Positions 1-7,971 of a stretch of 64,000 nucleotides of DNA are shown here, piece by piece. Positions within the stretch are counted from its first letter, which is position 1; every line of letters starts with the position of its first letter. Source of the DNA: Streptomyces formicae (GTDB lineage Bacteria; Actinomycetota; Actinomycetes; Streptomycetales; Streptomycetaceae); contig NZ_CP071872.1 in assembly GCF_022647665.1 (NCBI RefSeq), forward strand, positions 8,060,001 to 8,124,000. The letters run 5' to 3'. Both the position numbers and the translations under genes were made by a program. The notes below the pieces were generated by a model. The model was given only the letters and a program-made list of their open reading frames with translations. It was not told the DNA's origin and searched no databases.

Positions 1-386
1 AACAGCCCGAAGCGGTCCGATGCCAGACCGAAGACAATCTGGCCCACGAGCATCAGTGCGATCGTCCCGGACAACGACAAGCTGCCGTTCACCGTGATGG
101 CAGCCAGGATGACGGTGAACGCTCCAGGAATCCCGCCCAGGTAGACCCAGCGGGGCACCTGCGCCCGTTCCCCTGGCTTCTTTTCGTCAATGGCTCCCCG
201 CCGGAACAGCCGTGAGCCGGCCACCCACACCAGGAGAAGGGCGACCACCGCGCCCAGGCCGTGGGCCACCCAGGAGGCGAACGTCGGCGTGGTGTACCCG
301 GCAAGCAGACTGTTGAAGTGGGTCATCAACGAGAGGAGAACACCCCCCGCGATGCCCAGGATCCAGTCGGTTGAACGTCCGGACAT
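1..386 (-). CDS. DMT-superfamily transporter, DUF606/YdcZ-type (3' end outside window)
   Basis: An open frame begins with ATG at 386 and runs off the left edge, so only about 128 N-terminal residues are visible. It opens MSGRSTDWILGIAGGVLLS and shows four hydrophobic stretches. The pattern of short helices, a conserved Trp-Val-Tyr-Leu-Gly-Gly turn and a helix ending GQIVFGLASDRFGLF resembles the DUF606/YdcZ branch of drug/metabolite transporters. It starts 12 nt after the stop of the HAD phosphatase gene, so it is probably the fourth gene of the indigoidine-type operon. By position it could export the pigment or a related C-nucleoside; that role is inference. Substrate unknown. Confidence 0.7.
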   Translation of the reverse strand, partial: MSGRSTDWILGIAGGVLLSLMTHFNSLLAGYTTPTFASWVAHGLGAVVALLLVWVAGSRLFRRGAIDEKKPGERAQVPRWVYLGGIPGAFTVILAAITVNGSLSLSGTIALMLVGQIVFGLASDRFGL

Positions 387-398
387 GGCTGGCCGCCC

Positions 399-1070
399 TC
401 AGCCCCGCGTCGACATGGCTGTGATGCCCGCCAGGACATCGTCGAACGTATCTGCCAGCCAGGCGGGATGGGCTGAACGCAGTTCGGACTCGCTGTGCAC
501 ACCGTAGGTGACAGCGATCGACCGCATTCCACACGCACGGGCCATCAGCAGGTCATGGGTGGTGTCTCCAACCATCACCGTGTCCTCGCCCGGCACATCC
601 AGCTCACGCAGGACCACCTGTCCTGACTCCGGATGGGGCTTGGGGTGTGTCACCTGGTCCGCGCCCACCACCACGCTGAACTGGTCCCGGATCGCCGCCG
701 CGGTGAGCAGCGCGTCGGCGCTGGCGTAGAACTTGCTGGTGGCCACGGCGAGGGTGACACCCTGGTCGCGCAGCACCGCGAGGCCGTCTGCGACGCCGGG
801 GAAGAGCAGGTCCGCTGCTTTGGGCAGGACGATGTCACGGAACAGGGACTGGTACCGCTTTATCCCCTCCGTCACCTGCTCGTCGTAGGCCGGGAGTCCC
901 ATGAGCGTACCGAAGGCCAGTTCCAAGGGCATGCCGATCGTGGCCCGTATCTCGTCGGGATGGGGGGCCTTGAGCCCCATAACCTCGAAGACAGCGGTAA
1001 AGGTCTTCACAATTCCGCGCGGCGTGTCGACGAGCGTACCGTCCAGGTCGAAAACGGCTACAGCGATCAC
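399..1070 (-). CDS. HAD-superfamily phosphatase (IndB/MinC N-terminal-like)
   Basis: A 223-residue HAD hydrolase starting at a GTG that overlaps the psuG stop codon (GTGA), which implies translational coupling. Motif I is FDLDGTLVDT near the N terminus, motif II is the Thr-Ser of VATSKF, motif III is the Lys of HPKPHPESG, and motif IV is VMVGDTTHD. Length and helical cap fit phosphoglycolate-phosphatase-like enzymes. HAD phosphatases of this kind accompany PsuG homologues in indigoidine (indB) and minimycin clusters, where they dephosphorylate the C-nucleoside monophosphate. That is family knowledge and the exact substrate here is inferred. Confidence 0.85.
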   Translation of the reverse strand: MIAVAVFDLDGTLVDTPRGIVKTFTAVFEVMGLKAPHPDEIRATIGMPLELAFGTLMGLPAYDEQVTEGIKRYQSLFRDIVLPKAADLLFPGVADGLAVLRDQGVTLAVATSKFYASADALLTAAAIRDQFSVVVGADQVTHPKPHPESGQVVLRELDVPGEDTVMVGDTTHDLLMARACGMRSIAVTYGVHSESELRSAHPAWLADTFDDVLAGITAMSTRG

Positions 1071-2050
1071 CGCTCACCTGCCGGCGTGCTCGCCCCAGCC
1101 GGGGAGCCTTGCTGAGTGAGCTGGGCGTGTGCCACCGCCAGTCGTCCCGCCAGCTCCGCCGTGCTGATGAGGACCGACATATTCGCCCGGGCCGAACGGC
1201 CCTCGGTCACCTTGTCGACGGCACGCATCAGGTACTTGGTCAGGGCATTGCCCCTGACGCCCTCTCGCTCGGCCGCGTCCGCGGCGTCCACGATCGCGGA
1301 GTCGACCTCGCGGCTGTCGACCGCGTCCTCCTCCTTGATCGGGGCGGCCACAAGGAAGGACCCGCTGCCGCCGAGAGCCCAGTGGGACTCAACGGCACGG
1401 GCGATCACTGCTGCGTGGTCCAGGCGCTGCGGGCTGCGGATGCCACTGGTGCGGCAGTAGAAGGCAGGGAACTCGTCGAACTGGTAGGTGACTACCGGCA
1501 CACAGTGTGTCTCCAGGAACTCCATGGTCAGGCCGAGATCCAGAATGCTCTTCGCGCCGGCACAGACGACGGCCACTTTGGAACGGGTGAACTGGATGAG
1601 GTCCGCGGAGATGTCCATGGAGTTCTCTGCGCCCCGGTGCACTCCGCCGATCCCGGCAGAGGCAAAGAACGGGATGCCCGCGAGTTCTGCCGCGACCAGA
1701 GAGGAAGCCACCGTGGTAGCGCCCATACCGCCCTGCGCCAGGACAACGGGCAGGTCCCGGCTACTGGCCTTCGGTATGCCCGGCCTTGAGGCGAATCGTT
1801 CGATGTCCTTGTCGGTCATCCCGATCAGGATGCGGCCGCCCTCGACGCCGATGGTGGCGGGTACTGCCCCGCCGGCCCGCACAGCTTCTTCTACTTTCCG
1901 CGCGGTGATGGCGTTGTCAGGATAAGGGAGGCCGTGTGTGATGACATTGGACTCTAGTGCCACGACCGGTGCACCAGAGCGGATCGCCTCGGAGACCTCC
2001 TCGCTGAACACCATTGGGATATCGCCGAGTTGACGGCAGTGAGTCGTCAT
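1067..2050 (-). CDS. psuG: Pseudouridine-5'-phosphate glycosidase family protein (IndA/MinB-like)
   Basis: A 327-residue PsuG-family enzyme, near the family's usual length (about 310). The family reversibly joins or cleaves ribose 5-phosphate and uracil through a C-C glycosidic bond. The catalytic Glu lies in VVALESNVITHG and the Schiff-base Lys in VVCAGAKSILDLGLT; the family signatures GGIGGVHRGAE-like (here AGIGGVHRGAENS) and PAFYCRTSG are also present. The usual Ser/Thr after the catalytic Glu-Ser is Asn here. ATG at 2050 was chosen; an internal ATG at 2014 also aligns with typical starts. It lies 46 nt after the synthetase stop and overlaps the phosphatase. In pigment clusters this protein (IndA/MinB) acts on the synthetase product to make a C-nucleoside; here that is inferred from context. 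Confidence 0.9.
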   Translation of the reverse strand: MTTHCRQLGDIPMVFSEEVSEAIRSGAPVVALESNVITHGLPYPDNAITARKVEEAVRAGGAVPATIGVEGGRILIGMTDKDIERFASRPGIPKASSRDLPVVLAQGGMGATTVASSLVAAELAGIPFFASAGIGGVHRGAENSMDISADLIQFTRSKVAVVCAGAKSILDLGLTMEFLETHCVPVVTYQFDEFPAFYCRTSGIRSPQRLDHAAVIARAVESHWALGGSGSFLVAAPIKEEDAVDSREVDSAIVDAADAAEREGVRGNALTKYLMRAVDKVTEGRSARANMSVLISTAELAGRLAVAHAQLTQQGSPAGASTPAGER

Positions 2051-2096
2051 ACTTCTCTGGTCCTTGTCGTCGTACGAATGCGGGAATGGTGGGAGA

Positions 2097-2321
2097 TCAA
2101 TACTTGGGCGCCTTGCGCAGCAGCTCCTTGCGCCCCACCAACTCCGGGACGTATACGCGCTCGTTCCAGGAGTCCCGCTCCACCGGTTCGAGCGCGATCG
2201 ATATAACTCCTTCGTTGCACTCGAAAGCCGACTGCACCGCCTTTACCACCGCCGCGATGAGTTCGGATTCCCGTTCCTCGCCGAGTTGGGTGGGGAAGTG
2301 TTTGATATTGACGTGGGGCAA
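2097..2321 (-). CDS. 4-oxalocrotonate tautomerase (PptA-like), possible independent translation inside indC
   Basis: The last 74 codons of the synthetase frame encode a complete small tautomerase, [M]PHVNIKHFPTQLGEERE..., resembling E. coli PptA (MPHIDIKCFP at its start) in length and pattern. Enzymes of this family use an N-terminal proline as catalytic base, exposed by removal of Met. Here Pro1292 follows a TTG codon at 2319-2321, and a perfect AAGGAG lies at 2328-2333 with a 6-nt spacer. That is an ideal internal ribosome binding site giving Met-Pro. Read through from the synthetase, the proline is buried in a peptide bond and could not act as the usual base. A job in tautomerising the oxidised glutarimide intermediate would fit the pathway but is inference. 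Dual translation is predicted, not shown. Confidence 0.6.
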   Translation of the reverse strand: MPHVNIKHFPTQLGEERESELIAAVVKAVQSAFECNEGVISIALEPVERDSWNERVYVPELVGRKELLRKAPKY

Positions 2322-5300
2322 GATGATCTCCTTCGTACGGTCCTGGTCCTGCATCCGGAGCCGTACGGCCCGGAGCAACTCGTCGATGTCCGGTTCTCTC
2401 AGCAGGCTGTAATGGTCGGCCCGGAGGGTGATCACAGTCGGCTCCTGTGCGGAGAAGCCGCTGCTGTTGTCGAGGAATGAGTAATCGTCGCCCTGCGCCT
2501 TGAAGATGGTCACGGGGGCTTTGATCCGGCGCTCGGCCAGTTCGCGGAAGGTGTAGGTGAACTCATAGGTCTGGCGGACAATGCGGACGATCCTCTTCAC
2601 CAGTTCGGTGTCGAGTCCGGTGAAGGCCGTGCCGATGAAGGCCGCGAATGCCTCCTCGTCGGTGGCCTGCCGCAGGCACTCCTCCAGCAGGGATCCGCTG
2701 ACGGTACCTGCGAAGACGGAGAAGAGGATCGTCACGAACGCCGGGTTGCGATACGCCGCCTCTCCGCCGTGGGTCTGCGCGGCAGAGGCCCGGAGCCTGG
2801 GGGCTCCCGGCGCGATCAGAAACAGGTTTTCCACCTGCTCGCCGGATTGCTCCAACTGGTGAGCTGCTTCGAAAGCCACCCGGGCCCCGAAGGAGTATCC
2901 CCACAGGGTGTACGGGCCTTCCCGCTGGAGCCGTCTGATGATCTCGATGTCTGCGGCGGCCATCTCCGCGATCGTGCCGTGGGGCGTCTCCCCTTGGTTG
3001 ATCCCCTGTGCCTGGATACCGTAGAAGGGACGGTCGATGTCCAGGCGGTCGGCGAGCAGGCGCAAGTTCATGGGGTAGCCACCGAGACCGGGCCAGCAGT
3101 AGACCGCGCCCTTCGGTCCCTCCTTCCGCAGCCCTATCAACCGGGAACTGCCGACAGCGCGGTCGCCGTCGATCCGGTGCGCCAGCTGCTCGACGGTCGG
3201 CGACTCGAAGAGGGCCTGGAGCGGAAGCGAGCTCGCGAAGGCCTTGTTGATCTGGTTGATGAGGGAGACTGCGATGAGCGAGTTGCCACCGGCAGCAAAG
3301 AAGTCGTCCTCCACCGAGACGGCGTCCCGCCTCATCAGCTTCTTCCAGATGTCTCCGATTCGCTTCTCCGTCCGGGACCTGGGCGGGACGAACGGACGGT
3401 CAGCGAAGTCCGCATCGGTCTGTTCCAGCGACTGCAGCGCCTTGACGTCGCACTTTCCGTTGGCGGTGAGCGGCAGACGATCCAGTACGACGACCTTGTT
3501 CGGCACCATGTAGTCGGGCAGGAAAGCGGGCAGGTCCTCTTTGATCATTTCCGCCGGCCCTTGCATATGGACGGTGTCCTCCCGCATCCCCTCACTACGG
3601 ACCTGCTCGGGGCTCACCCTGCCGCCGACGAAGAAGTAGGAAGGCCTGGTACGTCCGTCTTGATCCGGGAGGACGGCCGCGATCCGCTTGGCCGCGGGCA
3701 GGTCGTTTCCGGTCTCCGAGCTGTAACCAGAGGACATGAGGCCCAGGCCCAGGTCGTTCATCTGCAACCGCTGCAGAGCCCTGCCGAGGTCCACGTAGGC
3801 GAGCCAGCCGCGTTCGGGCCTGCCCAGCACGGCGACGCCGAATTGCGACCTGTCGTAGACGCGCTGGTTGATGGCGATGACATCCTTCTTGCGAACGAGT
3901 TCGTCCCCTGCACGTTCCAGCGCGCCGTTGCGGTACTGGTACTGGCCCGCCGACAGGTCGGCGATCTTCCCCGGATGCGCCTGCACATAGATGTCGAGCG
4001 GGCCGCCCGACTCGTGCCGGGCGGACGGGACAACTCCGACCGTGCCCAGGTAGTAGTCATCGTCCGCACACTCCAGGAAGTCGCGGACCGCGGACGTGAA
4101 CTCCAGCTCTCCGGTACCCAGCCCGTACGCGGGGAGAACTTCGTCGAGGAGGCCCACCATGTGACCGGTCTCGATTTCCAGCACTTCCTGGATGTTGTTC
4201 TTGTAGACAGGTTCGATAGCCCGCTTCTTGCCCATGAAATGGATCGTCAGCCGGGCTTCCGGTGCGGCCGGTGTCCCTTGGATGAGCACCAGTTGATGAC
4301 GCACCGGGTGGTAGTAGTAGCGCCCGGACCGCAGGCCCCCGATGCCGCTCAGTTCCAGGTACATCTGGGTTGCATAGAGAGAACCGGGTGACGCGTACCC
4401 GTACTTCGGAAGGAGCCGCTCCGTGGCATGGAACTGTCCGAAGTACCTCAGGATCTCACCGAGTTCAGCGATGCTCACCGTGCTCAGGTCGCGGCAGTTC
4501 TTGGCCGTTGGCTGCTCGCGGCTGAGCAGTTGGAGAATTTCAGCCTCGGTAACATCGCCGCCTTCGAAGAAGCGGTAAGTCTTGCGAGCGAAGACCTGTC
4601 GCCTCTGCTGCGGAGACGGTTCGCTACCCGGGAGGTCCACGACCGGCTTGCCGGCGAGCTCTACGGCGTCACGAGCGCCTGCGTTCGACAGCTGGGCCCG
4701 CACCTGGAGCTTGCTCTCCTTCGACCGATGGTGGGCACCGTGATTGCCCTGGTCCATCAGTGCTGCTTCCCTCGGGCTCAGCTCGACACAGGCGATAAGG
4801 TTCTGAAATCCGGTACGAGGGTCGTCCTTGACGATGACTGCCGCGTTCTTAACCCAGTCATGAGCCTCAATCGCCAGTTTGATCTCGTCCAGTTCCACCC
4901 TGAAGCCGCGCAGCTTGACCTGGCTGTCCACCCGGCCGGCACACTGCACCGTCCCATCGGCATTCCAGGAAGCCAGATCCCCGGTCCGGTACAGCCGGGT
5001 TTCTCCCTCAATCGGGCTTTCGAGGAACTTCTCCGCAGTCAGATCCGGTCGGCCGAGATACCCCCGTGCCAATTGGACTCCGCCTACATACAGTTCACCG
5101 ATTTCACCAACCGCTGCCGGCGACAGAGAGTCGTCGAGGATGTAGTAACGCGTGTTGTGGACGGGCAATCCGATCGGTACGGCGCTGGAGCCTTCACTGA
5201 CCTGGACGCGTTCAACCGTGAAGGCGGACGCGTTGATGGTGCACTCGGTCGGCCCGTACAGATTGACGAGATCGCAGCCTGGGAGCACGTTCAGCACCTG

Positions 5301-6191
5301 CGCGGCGAGATTCCGGGACAGGCTCTCACCACCACTGAAGATCTGCCCTAGCGAGGCACAACGACCCAATTTCTCGGTCTCCAGCAGCGCTTGCAGCAGC
5401 GTGGGCACGCACTGCAGCGTGGTGACGCCGTACTCGACAACGGTCTCGATCAGCGCCTCAGGATCCCGGTACACTCCGGGGCCGCCCATCACCACGGTGC
5501 TTCCACAAGCTGGAGCGAGAATTTCCCACTGGGCGGCATCAAAACTCATCGGAGTCTTCTGAAGCACGACATCCTTCGGGCCCAGGCCGTACGCCGCCCT
5601 CAGCCAGTTCATCTGGTTGACGATGCTGCGATGCTCGATCATCACCCCCTTGGGCTTTCCGGTGCTTCCGGAGGTGTATATGACATACGCTAGATCTTCT
5701 GGCGAAGGCTGGCCCTCAGAACTGGTAACGGAGGGGGCCGTCAAAACCGGCGTCCCTGGCAATGTGACTATCTTTATGCCCGGCGGGGCCAGTTCCGTCA
5801 GCCTTTCCCGCAGATGTTCCTGCGAGAAAACAATGTCGATACAAGCATCCTTGATCATGTACCGCAGTCGCTCTTCAGGGTACTCAGGCGAGAGCGGGAG
5901 GTACGCTCCACCGGAAAACAGGATTCCCCAGGCACCGACCATGAGGTCGAGTGAGGGTTCCACAAAGAGCCCGACGCGGTCATCCCGCGCTACGCCGAAA
6001 TTCCGCAGGTGGGCAGCCAAATTGACGCTCTGCCTCAGCAAATCGCTGTAGGTCAGGTGATTACAGCCGTACACGACCGCCACGCCGTCGGGGCACTCCC
6101 GTACCCGCTCCCTGAGCAGTTCGGGGAGGCAGGTGTCGTTGGGATAAGCGTTTTCCGCGCCGGTGAAACCCTCGGAGATAGGATATGTCAC
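2097..6191 (-). CDS. indC: Indigoidine synthetase-type NRPS (A-Ox-T-TE) with C-terminal tautomerase domain
   Basis: A 1364-residue single-module synthetase that activates L-glutamine, cyclises and oxidises it, and dimerises the product to the blue pigment indigoidine. The adenylation core A3 (YVIYTSGSTGKPKGVMIEH) is at 169-187 and the glutamine-type A domain continues to A10 NGK near 911. An FMN-dependent oxidation domain is inserted between about 480 and 890 (RVFARKTYRF-like block, GYASPGSLYATQ, GMREDTVHM). The carrier-protein Ser is 971 in GGNSL. The thioesterase has Ser1100 in GYSFG and His1260 in ADHYSLL. Up to about 1280 it follows the S. lavendulae BpsA sequence I remember, which ends there. 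This protein continues in frame for a further 74 residues of 4-OT tautomerase fold. Start is GTG at 6191 with GAGG just upstream. First gene of a minus-strand operon. Confidence 0.93.
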   Translation of the reverse strand: MTYPISEGFTGAENAYPNDTCLPELLRERVRECPDGVAVVYGCNHLTYSDLLRQSVNLAAHLRNFGVARDDRVGLFVEPSLDLMVGAWGILFSGGAYLPLSPEYPEERLRYMIKDACIDIVFSQEHLRERLTELAPPGIKIVTLPGTPVLTAPSVTSSEGQPSPEDLAYVIYTSGSTGKPKGVMIEHRSIVNQMNWLRAAYGLGPKDVVLQKTPMSFDAAQWEILAPACGSTVVMGGPGVYRDPEALIETVVEYGVTTLQCVPTLLQALLETEKLGRCASLGQIFSGGESLSRNLAAQVLNVLPGCDLVNLYGPTECTINASAFTVERVQVSEGSSAVPIGLPVHNTRYYILDDSLSPAAVGEIGELYVGGVQLARGYLGRPDLTAEKFLESPIEGETRLYRTGDLASWNADGTVQCAGRVDSQVKLRGFRVELDEIKLAIEAHDWVKNAAVIVKDDPRTGFQNLIACVELSPREAALMDQGNHGAHHRSKESKLQVRAQLSNAGARDAVELAGKPVVDLPGSEPSPQQRRQVFARKTYRFFEGGDVTEAEILQLLSREQPTAKNCRDLSTVSIAELGEILRYFGQFHATERLLPKYGYASPGSLYATQMYLELSGIGGLRSGRYYYHPVRHQLVLIQGTPAAPEARLTIHFMGKKRAIEPVYKNNIQEVLEIETGHMVGLLDEVLPAYGLGTGELEFTSAVRDFLECADDDYYLGTVGVVPSARHESGGPLDIYVQAHPGKIADLSAGQYQYRNGALERAGDELVRKKDVIAINQRVYDRSQFGVAVLGRPERGWLAYVDLGRALQRLQMNDLGLGLMSSGYSSETGNDLPAAKRIAAVLPDQDGRTRPSYFFVGGRVSPEQVRSEGMREDTVHMQGPAEMIKEDLPAFLPDYMVPNKVVVLDRLPLTANGKCDVKALQSLEQTDADFADRPFVPPRSRTEKRIGDIWKKLMRRDAVSVEDDFFAAGGNSLIAVSLINQINKAFASSLPLQALFESPTVEQLAHRIDGDRAVGSSRLIGLRKEGPKGAVYCWPGLGGYPMNLRLLADRLDIDRPFYGIQAQGINQGETPHGTIAEMAAADIEIIRRLQREGPYTLWGYSFGARVAFEAAHQLEQSGEQVENLFLIAPGAPRLRASAAQTHGGEAAYRNPAFVTILFSVFAGTVSGSLLEECLRQATDEEAFAAFIGTAFTGLDTELVKRIVRIVRQTYEFTYTFRELAERRIKAPVTIFKAQGDDYSFLDNSSGFSAQEPTVITLRADHYSLLREPDIDELLRAVRLRMQDQDRTKEIILPHVNIKHFPTQLGEERESELIAAVVKAVQSAFECNEGVISIALEPVERDSWNERVYVPELVGRKELLRKAPKY
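2319..2333 (-). promoter_or_regulatory. Internal Shine-Dalgarno and TTG start of the tautomerase
   Basis: On the minus strand AAGGAG (2328-2333), a 6-nt spacer and TTG (2319-2321) directly precede the codon for the tautomerase's conserved proline. Spacing and strength match the best ribosome binding sites in the window although the site sits inside an open frame. Confidence 0.55.
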
Positions 6192-6577
6192 GCTCGCCTC
6201 ATTAATTACATTTAGTCACTTTGGCGGATTTATGAGATTCTGGTGGCTACATCGCTACAACACCGCCCACCGCCACTCCCACCCCGGACGCCGCAGACCA
6301 TCGACTATGGAAACGGCACTCGACACACCATCAGCCGCGCCGATCCGAGATACATGACCTTATTGGACTCGGAGCGAAGTCCCAGTCCGGGCAGTTGAAG
6401 GCGCGAACGGTTTTCCAACCGGAACGTTGCGGACGTTGGACCGCCGTGCGCTTCTGCTTGTCAATGCCGTGACCCGGATGTTTCGCCAGGAGAAATCCCA
6501 TTCCCCCTTGATCACGTTCTCAACTTGACGCATTCGCCGTTTCCATTGTTGGCACCCCAGACCCCGCAAGGATGACT
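6192..6577. other. Intergenic leader upstream of indC
   Basis: No supportable gene. The 60 bases next to the indC start are unusually AT-rich for this genome (ATTAATTACATTTAG on the plus strand) and must hold the operon's promoter, but I cannot assign -10/-35 boxes with confidence. The rest looks non-coding on both strands and is lower in G+C than the core genes. Confidence 0.4.
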
Positions 6578-6841
6578 CTAGTCCTTCTCCAGGCTATGCG
6601 ATGAATGCACCCCGTCCGAATTACTGGAAACGCGGTACGGCAGACCCTTGAGGTTGATCGTTTGGGATTTGAGGTTCTCATTATTGACCGTTGCGGTCTT
6701 GCATAATTTCCCGTCGATGATTCCATCGGCGGCGTGGGCGGGTGTTGAGTCCGGAGAATCTCTTCATCGTGATTCCAGCCAGAGTTGCCGCTATTACCGT
6801 GCAAATTCGGTAACCAAGCCGCGTCTCATTCTGGTGGTCAT
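6578..6841 (-). pseudogene. Decayed small secreted-protein gene
   Basis: Immediately after the S74 gene stop there is a perfect AAGGAG (6847-6852) and ATG at 6841 reading MTTRMRRGLVTEFAR, then stops. A shifted frame continues with a hydrophobic VIAATLAGIT-like stretch suggesting a signal peptide. The original frame then resumes as AHAADGIIDGKLCKTATVNN and onward to TAG at 6578. The total span is 264 nt, a multiple of three, so two compensating frameshifts would restore an 87-residue secreted protein. I do not recognise the family. It is equally possible that the span is chance coding potential; the ribosome binding site and the coherent tail argue against that. Confidence 0.35.
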
Positions 6842-6843
6842 GG

Positions 6844-7568
6844 TTACTCCTTGAGGTTCCGGCACTGTGCGGATCGCGGTGCCTGCGTCACCGTGCGCGG
6901 TGCAGGTGACATGGTGGCGCCAAGAGCGTCGATCTCTTCACGTAGTTCGTTCACTAGGCGGTGGAGAGCCTGGATAGCGAGGAGGGTGACGCCGTTGATG
7001 TCGACGCAGTCGATGCTGGTGTCGTAGCGGCCGAGGCCGAAGGCGGCTTTGAAGTCCTGGGACATGGGTCCGAGGTGGCGGATCCCGGGGTCTTCCCAGT
7101 GATAGCGCCACGTACTGATCGGCAGTGCTGAAATCTTGTCGAGGATTTCAAATCCGTTGACAGGCCCGCCGGGTCTGGCGAGGGTCTGCGAACCGGCTTG
7201 GCTGTTGACCGTCAGGCGGGGGACACCACAGGCAGGGGCCGGACCACCGACCCCGGCGGGCCGGCCTTCCGTGGATGTCACCGGCGGGTCCAGTCGGCCT
7301 GGAGGATGTCGGTCTTGATGTTGCGGTCGCTGGGGTTCCGGGAGGGCAGCGGGTGGTCGTCGCCGAGGTCGGTGTTCGGGTCGCAGGGGCCGCCGGGGAG
7401 GTTGTCGAGCGGGCCGCAGCTCGGCTTGGCGTCGTCCGCTGCCTGCGCGGCGGCTTGGCCAGTGGCGGCTATGTCGGAGGCGACGGCCGAGGACAGGCTC
7501 GCGATGCTCAGGATCGTTGCGCCGGCGCCCAGGGCGATGACGGTCGTGCGGGCAGTGCTCTTCTTCAT
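6844..7568 (-). pseudogene. Secreted protein with disrupted peptidase S74 (intramolecular chaperone) domain
   Basis: The first frame (7568 to 7278, 96 aa) has a good ribosome binding site, a signal peptide (MKKSTARTTVIALGAGATI), a Pro/Asp-rich linker and the start of an S74 domain, SDRNIKTDILQADW, whose Ser and Lys form the autoprocessing site of endosialidase-type chaperone domains. It then stops. The rest of the domain (FEILDKISALPISTWRYHW, PGIRHLGPMSQDFKAAFGLG, AIQALHRLVNELREEI) lies in another frame from GTG 7281 to 6844. About 131 nt (7159-7289) separate the two halves and are not a multiple of three. The gene is therefore interrupted by a small insertion or frameshift, unless the overlapping GTGA allows two-part translation. 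Function in Streptomyces unknown; S74 domains typify phage tail spikes. Confidence 0.6.
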
Positions 7569-7971
7569 GAGGGGACTCCTTGCTCGGATTGTGGTCCTTG
7601 CTCGGGATGTGTCCCGTTCCCCCTTCGCGGGTCAGAGAGAGTGAACGGAACAGGCGGGGCGTGTACGACAGCTTGGGAGCTGCGCCACCCGGCCCGAGGA
7701 CGCCTGCTCATCCAGAGTGATGGCAGGATGCCACCGTTTTTCACCGACATACGACGGTTTCACCCCCCTACCGAAGGGGGGCCAACGAGGCTGTTGCAGG
7801 AAGCACGGCACCTGCCGTCCCCTCCGGCGAACCTTGCGGTGATGACCATCCCCCGAGACCTGACACACCGCCGCTCAAACAGCGCTCTCCGGCTACCCGG
7901 ACGCATACGCGCAGCACAGTGCTGCCAAAATGACTGGAGTCATGAAATCTGGCGCGAAAGGTATCTTTTAC
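7569..7971. other. Intergenic region with a C6/G6 inverted repeat
   Basis: Divergent promoter region between the S74 gene and the response-regulator gene. It contains an inverted repeat of six C and six G around TACCGAA (7763-7781), placed about 190 bp before the regulator start, which could be an operator. No convincing gene on either strand. Confidence 0.4.

Noticed and set aside
2769..4391. A 540-codon plus-strand frame opposite indC
   Set aside because: It is the mirror of the synthetase in high-GC DNA, has no domain I recognise and no ribosome binding site.
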